From Burkholderia sp. BCC0322 (GTDB taxonomy: Bacteria > Pseudomonadota > Gammaproteobacteria > Burkholderiales > Burkholderiaceae), in NCBI RefSeq assembly GCF_902833045.1, contig NZ_CADFDU010000012.1, positions 169,959-233,958 of the forward strand: a DNA stretch of 64,000 nt, in the 5' to 3' direction. This document shows, piece after piece, positions 55,329 through 63,951 of the stretch (position 1 is its first letter; each line of letters starts with the position of its first letter). Below the pieces are notes generated by a model. The model worked only from the letters and a program-made list of their open reading frames with translations, was not told the DNA's origin and did no database searches. The position numbers were made by a program, and so were the translations under genes.

Positions 55329-55412
55329 ATGAAAGCCATCGAATGCCGTTGTCTTGCCGCGCGCCGTTCGCGCACGTTGCCGCCTCGGCGCGGCGAACGG
55401 GAGGCCGCATGA
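55329..55412 (+). CDS. 27-residue small frame coupled to the MFS gene (hypothetical)
   Basis: A 27-codon frame (MKAIECRCLAARRSRTLPPR then RGEREAA) has a good ribosome site, CAGGAGACGCC, and its TGA overlaps the ATG of the following transporter gene (ATGA). The product is Arg- and Cys-rich with no recognised domain. It may serve to couple translation of the transporter, or be a leader peptide. The rest of the 55143-55408 gap contains only a GGCGGCGC/GCGCCGC hairpin near 55154. Confidence 0.4.
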   Translation: MKAIECRCLAARRSRTLPPRRGEREAA

Positions 55413-56806
55413 GCACGCGCGACGGAGTTCAGTCGCCGTCCGTCGACATCGGCGCGACGCTCGACGACGGGCCGTTTACGACGATGCAGCGCGGCGTGGT
55501 GCTGCTCGCCGCGCTCGCGATCGTGCTCGACGGCTTCGACGGCCAGTTGATCGGTTTCGCGATTCCGGTGCTGATCCGCGAATGGGGCATCACGCGCGGC
55601 GCGTTCGCGCCGGCCGTCGCGGCCGGGCTGATCGGGATGGGTATCGGCAGCGCGTGCGCGGGGATCGTCGCGGATCGCTTCGGCCGCCGCCAGGCCGTGA
55701 TCGGCAGCGTGTTCCTGTTCGGCGTCGCGACCTGCGCGATCGGCTTCGCGCCCGACGTCGCGGCGATCGCGATGCTGCGCTTCTGCGCGGGGCTCGGGAT
55801 CGGCGGCGCGCTGCCGACCGCCACGACGATGACGGCCGAATACACGCCCGCGCGGCGTCGCACGATGATGGTGACCGCGACGATCGTCTGCGTGCCGCTC
55901 GGCGGGATGCTGGCCGGCCTGTTCGCGCACGAGGTGCTGCCGCGCTACGGCTGGCGCGGGCTGTTCTTCGCGGGCGGCGCATTGCCGCTCGTGCTCGGTT
56001 TCGTGCTCGTGCGTGCGTTGCCCGAATCGCCGCGCTATCTCGCGCGGCGCCCCGCGCGCTGGCCGGAGCTCGGCGCGCTGCTTGCGCGGATGGAGCGGCC
56101 GGTCGCACCGGGCACCGCCTTTACCGACATGAGGGACGCGCGCGCGGCAGGCGGGCGCGGCGGCTTCGGTGCGCTGTTCGCGAGCGGTCAGGCGCGCGAC
56201 ACGATCGCGCTGTGGTGCGCCTTCTTCATGTGCCTGCTCGCCGTGTATGCGGCGTTCAGCTGGCTGCCGACGATGCTGGCGGCAAGCGGGCTGAGCGTGT
56301 CGGTCGCCGGTACGGGCCTCACCGCGTACAACCTCGGCGGCGTGATCGGCGCGCTGTTGTGCGCGTGGACGATCGCGCATGCCGGGTCGCGCTGGCCGCT
56401 CGTGCTATGCAGTATCGGCGGCGCGGCGAGCGCGGTGTGGCTGATGGGTGTCGATGCAAGCCGCCACACGGGCTGGCTGATCGTCGGGCTCGGCCTGCAC
56501 GGGTTGTTCGTCAATGCGGTGCAGTCGACGATGTATGCGCTCTGTGCGTACATCTATCCGACAGCCGTGCGCGCGACGGGGACGGCCAGCGCGCTCGCGT
56601 TCGGGCGGCTCGGCGCGATCCTCAGCGCGTTCGCGGGCGCGATCGTGATCACCACGGGCGGCGCTGTGGCCTATCTGACGATGCTGGCGATCGCGATGGG
56701 GATTGTTTGCGTCGCGCTGCTCGTCGTGCGACGGCATATCCCGCGACTGTCGAGCGCGGCCGCGCAGCCGCGCGAAGGGGAGGCGCTGGCCCGCACGTCG
56801 TCGTGA
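55409..56806 (+). CDS. Aromatic acid:H+ symporter family MFS transporter
   Basis: 465-residue MFS protein with 12 hydrophobic helices. LDGFDGQLIGFAIPVLIREWG in helix 1 is the DGxD motif of the AAHS family (BenK, PcaK, MhbT), and GIVADRFGRRQAV is the loop 2-3 motif. It probably imports mandelate, benzoylformate or benzoate-like acids for the enzymes upstream. ATG 55409 follows GGGAGGCC. It converges with kynA 30 bases away; no terminator is evident between them. Confidence 0.88.
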   Translation: MSTRDGVQSPSVDIGATLDDGPFTTMQRGVVLLAALAIVLDGFDGQLIGFAIPVLIREWGITRGAFAPAVAAGLIGMGIGSACAGIVADRFGRRQAVIGSVFLFGVATCAIGFAPDVAAIAMLRFCAGLGIGGALPTATTMTAEYTPARRRTMMVTATIVCVPLGGMLAGLFAHEVLPRYGWRGLFFAGGALPLVLGFVLVRALPESPRYLARRPARWPELGALLARMERPVAPGTAFTDMRDARAAGGRGGFGALFASGQARDTIALWCAFFMCLLAVYAAFSWLPTMLAASGLSVSVAGTGLTAYNLGGVIGALLCAWTIAHAGSRWPLVLCSIGGAASAVWLMGVDASRHTGWLIVGLGLHGLFVNAVQSTMYALCAYIYPTAVRATGTASALAFGRLGAILSAFAGAIVITTGGAVAYLTMLAIAMGIVCVALLVVRRHIPRLSSAAAQPREGEALARTSS

Positions 56807-56836
56807 CGGCGCGCGGGCCCGGGGGCGAGTCGTGCG

Positions 56837-57784
56837 TTACAGCGTGGTGCGCACGTGCCAGAGCTCCGGGAACAGCACGACGTCGAGCATCTTGCGCAGG
56901 TACGGCGCGCCGCTGGTGCCGCCCGTGCCCTGCTTGAAGCCGATGATGCGCTCGACGGTCGTCACGTGACGGAAGCGCCACTGGCGGAACGCGTCCTCGA
57001 GATCGACGAGTTCCTCGGCCATCTCGTACAGTTCCCAGTGCTGCTGCGGGTGTCGATACACCTCGAGCCACGCGGCCTCGACCGTCTCGTCATGCCGGGT
57101 CGGCTGGGTCCAGTCGCGCTCGAGCCGCTCCGCCGCGATCGGGAAGCCGCGCCGCGCGAGCAGGCGCACGACTTCGTCGTAGAACGACGGCGCCTCGAGC
57201 GTTGCACGCACCTGTTCGAGGAGGTCGGGCCGGTGCGCATGCGGTTGCAGCATCTGCACGTTCTTGTTGCCGAGCAGGAATTCGAGCTGCCGGTACTGGT
57301 ACGACTGAAAGCCCGACGACTGCCCGAGATAGGGCCGCATCGCCGAATATTCGGACGGCGTCATCGTCGACAGCACGTTCCACGCCTGCACGAGCTGCTC
57401 GAGAATCCGCGACACGCGCGCGAGCATCTTGAACGCGGGCGGCAGCGCGTCGGTGCGTACCGCATCGAGGGCGCCGCGCAGCTCGAACAGCGCGAGCTTC
57501 ATCCACAGCTCGCTCGTCTGATGCTGGATGATGAACAGCATCTCGTTGTGATCGGGCGACAGCGGGTGCTGCGCATCGAGGATCGAATTCAGCGACAGGT
57601 AGTCGCCGTAGCTCATCGACTTCGAGAAATCGAGCTGCGCGTTGTGCCAGCCGGCGTCGCCCGGCACGTGCGACGCTTCGTGCGCGGCCTGGGCCGCCGG
57701 TGCCGGATGCGCGGCGCGTGCGCCCGAGAACGGGCAGCCCGCCGGCGCGTCGTCGCGGGGGGGCTCCATATGACCAGAATTCAC
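56837..57784 (-). CDS. kynA: Tryptophan 2,3-dioxygenase
   Basis: Heme enzyme that opens the indole ring of tryptophan to N-formylkynurenine, the first kynurenine-pathway step. 315 residues. After a ~45-residue Ala/Pro-rich N-terminal extension comes the conserved core: [33 protein letters not shown] (His near the active site), [48 protein letters not shown] (split: [11 protein letters not shown] with the heme-ligand His and GTGGTSG). I use GTG 57784 because GGAGAGAG lies at the right distance; ATG 57769 is an alternative. Confidence 0.96.
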   Translation of the reverse strand: MNSGHMEPPRDDAPAGCPFSGARAAHPAPAAQAAHEASHVPGDAGWHNAQLDFSKSMSYGDYLSLNSILDAQHPLSPDHNEMLFIIQHQTSELWMKLALFELRGALDAVRTDALPPAFKMLARVSRILEQLVQAWNVLSTMTPSEYSAMRPYLGQSSGFQSYQYRQLEFLLGNKNVQMLQPHAHRPDLLEQVRATLEAPSFYDEVVRLLARRGFPIAAERLERDWTQPTRHDETVEAAWLEVYRHPQQHWELYEMAEELVDLEDAFRQWRFRHVTTVERIIGFKQGTGGTSGAPYLRKMLDVVLFPELWHVRTTL

Positions 57785-57848
57785 GACTCTCTCCAGATTT
57801 GAATGACGGGGGCGCGGCGCGCGTCATGCGTGCGCCGCGCGAAGCGGG

Positions 57849-59102
57849 TCAGGTCACCGCGCCGCGTTCGGCGAACTCGGGCGCCTTCCACGCGCCGGTG
57901 GCGAGGATGTCGCGCAGCGTCTCGACGGCATCCCACACGTCGGCGAAGCGCGTATAGAGCGGCGTGAAGCCGAAGCGCAGCACGTACGGCTCGCGGTAGT
58001 CGCCGATCACGCCGCGCGCGATCAGCGCCTGCATCACCTCGTAGCCGTGCGGATGCTCGAAGCTCGCCTGCGAGCCGCGCTGGTGATGCGCGCGCGGCGT
58101 GACGAGCTTCAGCGACAGGCCCGCGCAGCGCGCTTCGACGAGCGCGATGAACGCATCGGTCAGCGCGAGCGACTTGCGGCGGATCGCGTGCATGTCGGTC
58201 TGCAGGAACACGTCGAGCCCGCATTCGACCATCGACATCGACACGATCGGCTGCGTGCCGCACAGGAAGCGCGCGATGCCCGGATCGGGCGCGAAGCCCG
58301 GCTGCATCGCGAACGGTGCGCGGTGGCCCCACCAGCCGGACAGCGGCTGCGAGAAGTGCGCGTGATGGCGCTGCGGCACCCACACGAAGGCGGGCGAACC
58401 GGGGCCGCCGTTCAGGTACTTGTACGTGCAGCCGACCGCGCCGTCCGCGCGCGCGCCGTTCAGGTCGACCGGCACCGCGCCGGCCGAGTGCGCGAGATCC
58501 CACAGCATCAGCGCGCCCGCGTCGTGCACGAGTTGCGTGACCGCCGGCATGTCGTGCATGTAGCCGGTGCGGTAGTTCACGTGCGTGATCATCGCGACGG
58601 CCGTGTCCGTGCCGAGCGCGCCGGGCAGGTCGGCCGGATCGTCGATCAGGCGCAGTTCGTAGTCGCCGCCGAGCTGTTCGATCAGCCCCTGCGCGATATA
58701 CAGGTCGGTCGGGAAGTTCGAGCGTTCCGACACGATCACGCGGCGCTCGGGCGCGCGCTCGGCCTGGTGGCGCACCATCGCCGACAGCAGCTTGAACAGG
58801 TTGATCGAGATCGTATCGGTCACGACCGTTTCGCCGGGGGCGCCGCCGATCAGCGTGGCGAGCTTGTCGCCGAGACGGCGCGGCAGCGCGAACCAGCCGG
58901 CCGTGTTCCAGCTGCGGATCAGGCCTTCGCCCCATTCGGCGCCGATTACCTGCTGCGCGCGGACGGCCGATGCGCGCGGCTGCGCGCCGAGCGAGTTGCC
59001 GTCGAGGTAGATCACGCCGTCGGGCAGGGAGAACTGGTCGCGCAGCGGGGCGAGCGGGTCGTCGCGGTCGAGCGCGAGCGCGTCTTCACGGGTCTTGATC
59101 AT
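57849..59102 (-). CDS. kynU: Kynureninase
   Basis: PLP enzyme that cleaves kynurenine to anthranilate and alanine. 417 residues. Motifs: [45 protein letters not shown] and the PLP lysine in [16 protein letters not shown] (~residue 229). Third step of the kynA-kynU-kynB set. The start ATG 59102 is 25 bases after kynB and kynA follows 64 bases later, consistent with one transcript kynB-kynU-kynA. Confidence 0.97.
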   Translation of the reverse strand: MIKTREDALALDRDDPLAPLRDQFSLPDGVIYLDGNSLGAQPRASAVRAQQVIGAEWGEGLIRSWNTAGWFALPRRLGDKLATLIGGAPGETVVTDTISINLFKLLSAMVRHQAERAPERRVIVSERSNFPTDLYIAQGLIEQLGGDYELRLIDDPADLPGALGTDTAVAMITHVNYRTGYMHDMPAVTQLVHDAGALMLWDLAHSAGAVPVDLNGARADGAVGCTYKYLNGGPGSPAFVWVPQRHHAHFSQPLSGWWGHRAPFAMQPGFAPDPGIARFLCGTQPIVSMSMVECGLDVFLQTDMHAIRRKSLALTDAFIALVEARCAGLSLKLVTPRAHHQRGSQASFEHPHGYEVMQALIARGVIGDYREPYVLRFGFTPLYTRFADVWDAVETLRDILATGAWKAPEFAERGAVT

Positions 59103-59127
59103 GATGTTGGGTAGTCAGTCGGGGTAA

Positions 59128-59769
59128 TCAGGCGGCACGCGCGGGCAGCGCGCGCAGCACCGCGCGCACGGGGCTCGCGTCGAGCGTCGCGAATTTCAGC
59201 GGCAGTGCGATCAGTTCGTAGTCGCCGGGCGGCACGTCGTCGAGCACGATGCCTTCGAGAATCGCCATCCGGTGCGCGCGCACGCGGTGATGCGCATCCA
59301 TCGTCTTCGATTCCTGCGGGTCGAGCGACGGCGTGTCGATGCCGATCAGCTTCACGCCGTGCGCGGCGAGCAGGTCGATGGTTTCAGGCGCGACCGCGCA
59401 GAAGCCGGGATCCCATTGCGTGAGCGGCGCTTGCGCACAGGTGCGCAGCAGCACGCGCGGCGGCACGCCGTCGAGCGCGGCCGCGACGTCGGCCGGCTGC
59501 ACGACGGGCGATGCGCCGATGCAATGGATCACGCGGCACGGGCCGAGGTAAGTATCGAGCGGCACGGCGCCGATCGGCGCGCCGTCGGCGTCGTAGTGCA
59601 GCGGCGCGTCGCAGTGCGCGCCCGTGTGCGGCGACAGCGTCAGGCGTGCGACGTTGACCGGCGAGCCGGCCTCCATCCGCCACACGCGTTCGACGGAAAC
59701 CGGCGTATCGCCCGGCCACACGGGGGTGGCGGGGCTGACGGGCGGCGAGATGTCCCAGAGAGTGTCCAT
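59128..59769 (-). CDS. kynB: Kynurenine formamidase (arylformamidase)
   Basis: Hydrolyses N-formylkynurenine to kynurenine and formate. 213 residues of the cyclase family; the metal-binding [12 protein letters not shown] motif (HxGTHxDxPxH type) lies near residue 48-59, and [13 protein letters not shown] and the [15 protein letters not shown] segment follow. Start ATG 59769 is used; upstream open frame has no similarity. First gene of the kyn operon, divergent from kynR across 130 bases. Confidence 0.95.
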   Translation of the reverse strand: MDTLWDISPPVSPATPVWPGDTPVSVERVWRMEAGSPVNVARLTLSPHTGAHCDAPLHYDADGAPIGAVPLDTYLGPCRVIHCIGASPVVQPADVAAALDGVPPRVLLRTCAQAPLTQWDPGFCAVAPETIDLLAAHGVKLIGIDTPSLDPQESKTMDAHHRVRAHRMAILEGIVLDDVPPGDYELIALPLKFATLDASPVRAVLRALPARAA

Positions 59770-59899
59770 GGCATGACGAATCGGTGAATCGATGCTTCGA
59801 ATGATAGGTGGACGCTCGCAGAAAGTGCTTGCGAAATAAACATGGACAATCCGCCGGATTGGCAGATAATTCGACTCAGAGGGAAAACGGGGACCAAAA

Positions 59900-60400
59900 A
59901 TGCACGCGATCACGCTCGATGCCACCGACTGCCGGATTCTGGCGGTACTGCAGGAAGAGGGCAGAATCAGCAATCTCGACTTGGCGGAACGGATTTCGCT
60001 TTCGCCATCCGCCTGTCTGCGCCGCATGCGCCTGCTCGAGGAACAGGGTGTGATCGAGCACTATCGCGCGTGCCTGAGCCGCGAAAAGCTCGGCTTCGAG
60101 CTCGAGGCGTTCGTTCAGGTGTCGATGCGCAACGAAGAAAATCAATGGCACGAGCGCTTCGCGGAAGCGCTGCGCGAATGGCCGGAGGTCGTTGGCGCGT
60201 TCGTCGTGACGGGCGAGAGCCACTATCTGCTGCGCGTGCTCGCGCACAACCTCAAGCACTATTCGGATTTCGTGCTGAACCGGCTCTACAAGGCGCCGGG
60301 CGTGATGGACATCCGTTCGAACATCGTGCTGCAGACGCTGAAGGATGAAGCCGGCGCGCCGGTCGGGCTGGCGCGCACGGGGGCGATCAAAGCGGTGTAA
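59900..60400 (+). CDS. kynR: Lrp/AsnC-family regulator of the kynurenine operon
   Basis: 166-residue feast/famine regulator: N-terminal helix-turn-helix ([20 protein letters not shown], ~23-42) and C-terminal RAM effector domain ([10 protein letters not shown]..., [19 protein letters not shown]). Divergent from kynB, as KynR in Pseudomonas, which activates kyn genes in response to kynurenine. ATG 59900. It overlaps the 3' end of the convergent flavin reductase gene by 14 bases. Confidence 0.93.
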   Translation: MHAITLDATDCRILAVLQEEGRISNLDLAERISLSPSACLRRMRLLEEQGVIEHYRACLSREKLGFELEAFVQVSMRNEENQWHERFAEALREWPEVVGAFVVTGESHYLLRVLAHNLKHYSDFVLNRLYKAPGVMDIRSNIVLQTLKDEAGAPVGLARTGAIKAV

Positions 60401-60896
60401 GGCCGTGGAAGCCGCCGCCGTGGAACACGAGCGGCGGTGCCGTGTCCGATACCGCGCGCACGCCGCAGCGCTCCACTTCGCCGACGAAGATCACGTGGTC
60501 GCCTTCATCGTAGCGGCTGCGATTGTGGCACTCGAACCAGGCGAGTGCGCCGTCGAGCACGGGCATCCCAGAGTTGCCGGCCGCATGCGCGATCCCTTCG
60601 AAGCGGTCGCCCTTGTAGGTCGAGAAGCGCTTGCACAGGTCGAGCTGCGATGCCGCGAGCACGTTCACCACGTAATGGCTGTTGCCGCGGAACACCGGCG
60701 TCGACGCCGATTTGTGCGCGAGGCTCCACAGCACGAGCGGCGGATCGAGCGAGACCGAGTTGAACGAGCTGGCGGTGATGCCGATCAGCTGGCCGGACGG
60801 CGCGCGCGTCGTGATCACCGTCACGCCCGTCGCGAACTGGCCGAGTGCCTGGCGGAAGGCGGCGGCGTCGAAATCCGGCGGGTTGGCGTGGCTCAT
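60387..60896 (-). CDS. Flavin reductase family protein
   Basis: 169-residue FMN-binding split-barrel protein. FRQALGQFATGVTVITTRAP, GITASSFNSVSLDPPLVLWSL (flavin binding) and DHVIFVGEVERC near residue 140 are the family signatures. It could supply reduced flavin to an oxygenase, possibly in tryptophan/kynurenine breakdown, but no two-component monooxygenase is present in the window. ATG 60896. Confidence 0.9.
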   Translation of the reverse strand: MSHANPPDFDAAAFRQALGQFATGVTVITTRAPSGQLIGITASSFNSVSLDPPLVLWSLAHKSASTPVFRGNSHYVVNVLAASQLDLCKRFSTYKGDRFEGIAHAAGNSGMPVLDGALAWFECHNRSRYDEGDHVIFVGEVERCGVRAVSDTAPPLVFHGGGFHGLTPL

Positions 60897-61206
60897 CGGG
60901 CGGCCATCCGGAACGAAACGGGCGGGCGCGGCGCGACGCGGGTGGGGCGAGCGCGGCGGACGAAAGACGACAAGGCGGTCGGTTGGGAAGGGGTGCGCAT
61001 GGCCCGATTTTAGCGGAATCGGGGCCGCCGGGCCCAGCCGGACGGCGCATCGCGGGGATAGCGTGACGTAGCGAACACTGCGGTGCGATGCCGGGTTCCC
61101 GATGGCGCGTGGTCGGCAAGGCCGCTCTGTCGCGTTCTTGCGCGGTGCGGTAGGCCCGTCCGCCTGCCGATCCGCCGCTCCGCCACGCGTGCCATTGACG
61201 CCCGCG
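60897..61206. other. Intergenic region, no gene seen
   Basis: 310 bases between two minus-strand genes. Only GC-bias frames and short GC hairpins (GGGGCCGCCGGGCCC area, ~61020) are visible; no T-rich terminator. Confidence 0.4.
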
Positions 61207-61872
61207 CTAGCGCGCCGCCGCCAGTCCGAGCGACAACGCGCCCGTCACGATCAGGCTCGACGCCCACACCGCATCGAGATTGAACCAGCTCCGCGACACG
61301 AACTTCAGCCCGAGATAGCGGTACACGAGCCAGGCGAGCCCGCCACCGGCGCCGATCATCGCGATGGCATGCACGGCCGCGACGACGAGCGCCATCCCGA
61401 GATGCGCATCGACGAGCGTGGCCGCCGCCCGGTGACCGGCGTCCTGGTCGAGCCCGCACAGCCCCAGGTAGATCGGCACCAGCATCAGCCCCGCGCCATG
61501 CGCGATCGCGACCGCGAACGACCAGAGGCCGAGCCGCGCCGGCGGAATCCGCGCGAGCGCCCGCGGATGCCGGCGCCGGATCAGCAGCACCGCGCCGAAA
61601 CCGATCACGAGCGCGCTCGCGCCGATCCGGATTGCCGTTTCCCACGCGAGCAGCGCGGCGAGCAGCCCGAACGGCAGCATCACCGCGAAGACCGCGAGCG
61701 CATGGCCGAGCGCGAGATAGCCGAGCGCCGCGACGAGCGCGCCGCCGCGGCGCGTCATCAGTGCGTTCGACACCGCAAGCGGCCAGCCCATCGCGGGATT
61801 GAGGCCGTGATAGATGCCGCTCGCGAGCACGGCCGCCCACAGTGCGAACTGGGCGTGCAGGCCGGCGTTCAC
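61207..61872 (-). CDS. Small polytopic membrane protein with HGLNPAMGWP motif
   Basis: 221 residues, about six hydrophobic helices. The first helix has GIYHGLNPAMGWPLAVSNAL; His residues also occur in later helices (GYLALGHALAVFAV, AIAHGAGLML, DAHLGMALVVAAVHAIAMI), suggesting metal handling. I do not recognise an assigned function. It starts with GTG 61872, whose GTGA overlaps the stop of the methanethiol oxidase gene, so the two are translationally coupled and probably act together. It could be a transporter or maturation factor for the oxidase. Confidence 0.72.
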   Translation of the reverse strand: MNAGLHAQFALWAAVLASGIYHGLNPAMGWPLAVSNALMTRRGGALVAALGYLALGHALAVFAVMLPFGLLAALLAWETAIRIGASALVIGFGAVLLIRRRHPRALARIPPARLGLWSFAVAIAHGAGLMLVPIYLGLCGLDQDAGHRAAATLVDAHLGMALVVAAVHAIAMIGAGGGLAWLVYRYLGLKFVSRSWFNLDAVWASSLIVTGALSLGLAAAR

Positions 61873-63275
61873 CGCTTGACCGACGGATAGCAGAACGAGT
61901 CGGTCGAGCAGTCGCCGCCTTCGAGCCGGATCTGGTGCGCGCGATAGCCGTCGGGGAACTCGACCCAGTAATCGTCGGCGAGCGTCAGCCCGCCTTCCGG
62001 TCCCACATGCGCGAGCACCTGCGCGCCCGGCACGCCGTCCGGATAGAACTGGTCGTCCCACGTCGAATACAGCGAGTTGGTCCAGTACACGCGCTTCCCG
62101 TCGCGGCTGATCTCGACCATCTGCGGGCCGCCCGCGAACCTGCGGCCGTTCGAGTGCGGCGCGCGGCGCGCGATGCCGCCGATCCGTACCGACCCCGCGA
62201 GCACCGGGTGGTGCGGATCCGATACGTCGTACTGGCGCATCTCGCCGGTGCCCCAGCACGACACGTAGAGGAAGCGGTCGTCGAGCGACAGGTCGATGTC
62301 GGTCACGAGCGGCGGCACCGCGCCGAAGGATTTCAGCAGCGGCGGCAGCTCGTCGGCCGCGGCCGGCTCGGCCGGGATCGTCGCCGTTTTCTTCACATGG
62401 AACTTGCCGCCTTCGCGCCACCAGGTCCAGATCGAGCCTTCGAGATTGGTCGTGTCGACCACGACGCCGACGAAGCCGTATTCGCGCGCCGGGTCGTGCG
62501 CGGGCCGCACCTCGAGCGCCATCTGGTGCTGCGCGCCGAGATCGATCGTCTGCACGTTGCGCCGCGCGCGCAGGTCCCAGAAATGCAGCCGGTGCCCGTA
62601 TTTGTTCGCGAGTAGATCCTCGGGCACGATCCCGTTCTCGAATTGCGGCGGCAGCGCCCATTCGCTCGACACCATGTAGTCGCGCGGCAGGTTCCACCAG
62701 AAGTCGTAATGCTTGTCCTGCGGGCCGCGATCGATCTCCCAGCGGCCGAGCACGTCGAAGGTTTCGCAATCCATGATGAAGATGCCGGGTGCGCCGTCGG
62801 TGCCGTCCTTGCCCGCGCCGCCGAGCGTGCTCACGTAGATGCCCTCCGGCCCGCAGTGAACCGTGTGCGGCCGCGAATAGCCGGTCTTCGCGAAGATTTC
62901 GTCGGGCTCGATGATCTTGTGGATGCGCGCCTGCGTCGGGTGCGGCTTCGTATCGATCACGTAGATGCGCGACGAGCGCAGGCCGGGGATGATCAGGAAG
63001 CGGCGCTCGAGGAACGCATGGCCGGTCAGCGGCGACAGCGACGACGAGCATGCATTCCAGCCGAAGTGATGAAACTCGTCGCCGGTGTTCGGCATCGTCA
63101 CCGTGTGCACGATCTTTCCGTAGGTCGACGAGCCGGGCTTCACGTCGATCACGGCGAGCGCGTCGGGTCTGGAAAAATCGGGGCTCAGCAACAACGTATA
63201 GGCAAACGCTTCCGGCGGTGCCTGCATCGCCAGTTCCGGCGAAGCGTGAAACGTCGGGTCAGGCCGCATGCTCAT
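61869..63275 (-). CDS. mtoX: Selenium-binding protein 56 family, methanethiol oxidase
   Basis: 468-residue SBP56 beta-propeller protein. Bacterial members (MtoX) oxidise methanethiol to formaldehyde, H2S and H2O2 using copper. Conserved blocks are HHFGWNACSSS, SRPHTVHCGPEGIYVSTLGG, HYDFWWNLPRDYMVSSEW, DIDLSLDDRFLYVSCWGTGE and GGPQMVEISRDGKRVYWTNSLY, with several histidines that could bind metal. No signal peptide is visible. ATG 63275 follows GAGAGGGCATCACC. Operon with the membrane protein downstream. Confidence 0.9.
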   Translation of the reverse strand: MSMRPDPTFHASPELAMQAPPEAFAYTLLLSPDFSRPDALAVIDVKPGSSTYGKIVHTVTMPNTGDEFHHFGWNACSSSLSPLTGHAFLERRFLIIPGLRSSRIYVIDTKPHPTQARIHKIIEPDEIFAKTGYSRPHTVHCGPEGIYVSTLGGAGKDGTDGAPGIFIMDCETFDVLGRWEIDRGPQDKHYDFWWNLPRDYMVSSEWALPPQFENGIVPEDLLANKYGHRLHFWDLRARRNVQTIDLGAQHQMALEVRPAHDPAREYGFVGVVVDTTNLEGSIWTWWREGGKFHVKKTATIPAEPAAADELPPLLKSFGAVPPLVTDIDLSLDDRFLYVSCWGTGEMRQYDVSDPHHPVLAGSVRIGGIARRAPHSNGRRFAGGPQMVEISRDGKRVYWTNSLYSTWDDQFYPDGVPGAQVLAHVGPEGGLTLADDYWVEFPDGYRAHQIRLEGGDCSTDSFCYPSVKR

Positions 63276-63855
63276 GGTGATGCCCTCTCGATGGTGTCGG
63301 ATCGTGGTCGCACGGCCGTTCGTTGCGGGCGTGCGGGTCGGGGTTGCCGTACGGCGTACGACACGCCGGCGGGAGCGATCGGCAGGCGGATGCACGCGTC
63401 GGTGCGCGTGCGACGCCGTGGATCAGATCGTGAAAGCGGATCAAGGCTGTGCGCCGGATCGCCGCCCGCGAGGCGGGACGGATGCACGCCAACGGGGTGG
63501 CATGGTCGAAGCGGTGGCCTGCGACGCGGCAACGGCCATGCGAGTGACGCGGGTGATGTCTGTTAAGGCATGCATATCGATGTTCCGGCAGATGATGTTT
63601 GCATCAGGGTCGGGCGTGCATCGGGTGCTTTGCGCGAGACAGCGGGTTGGCCGCCGCGCTCGCGCGTGCCTCAGTGTAGACGAGAAAACGGGCGTCCGGC
63701 CGCGCGCGACACCTGTGCACTCTGTCAGGTTCGCGCGCGGGTGAGATACTTGGCGAGGTGCCGTTGCGGCCCGTACGCGAGCGGGCAGCGGCGAGACGGT
63801 ACGGTGGCGCCAGCGCATGCGTGCCGGCTGCCGACATCAACGAGGGACTGATTTC
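63276..63855. other. Divergent intergenic region upstream of mtoX and msrA
   Basis: 580 bases without a supported gene. Open frames on both strands look like GC-bias artefacts (Arg-rich, no ribosome sites). It must contain the divergent promoters of mtoX and of the interrupted msrA; I could not fix them. Confidence 0.4.
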
Positions 63856-63951
63856 ATGGTGAACGAGATGCTTGAAACCGCGACATTGGGAGGCGGGTGT
63901 TTCTGGTGTAAGGTAGCTGTATCGCCTTATAAATCAACAACTTACGGTTAA
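63856..63951 (+). pseudogene. msrA: msrA, methionine sulfoxide reductase A, interrupted after the catalytic motif
   Basis: ATG 63856 (after GAGGGAC) starts MVNEMLETATLGGGCFWC, the MsrA N terminus with the GCFWC motif that contains the catalytic cysteine. The next codons (KVAVSPYKSTTYG, then TAA at 63949) are unrelated to MsrA, which is normally about 170-180 residues. The reading frame is thus cut at 63909/63910. MsrA repairs oxidised methionine; this copy cannot be functional unless the rest is reconstituted elsewhere. The codons of the last native residues (ACA, TTG, GGA, TGT) are unlike the GC-rich codons of neighbouring genes. Confidence 0.8.

Noticed and set aside
61207-63051. Apparent 614-codon fusion of the membrane protein with upstream sequence
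   Set aside because: The upstream part is an off-frame reading of the methanethiol oxidase gene; the GTG at 61872 with GTGA overlap is a better start.
63276-63855. Several small frames on both strands upstream of msrA
   Set aside because: Arg/Cys-rich translations without ribosome sites or similarity.
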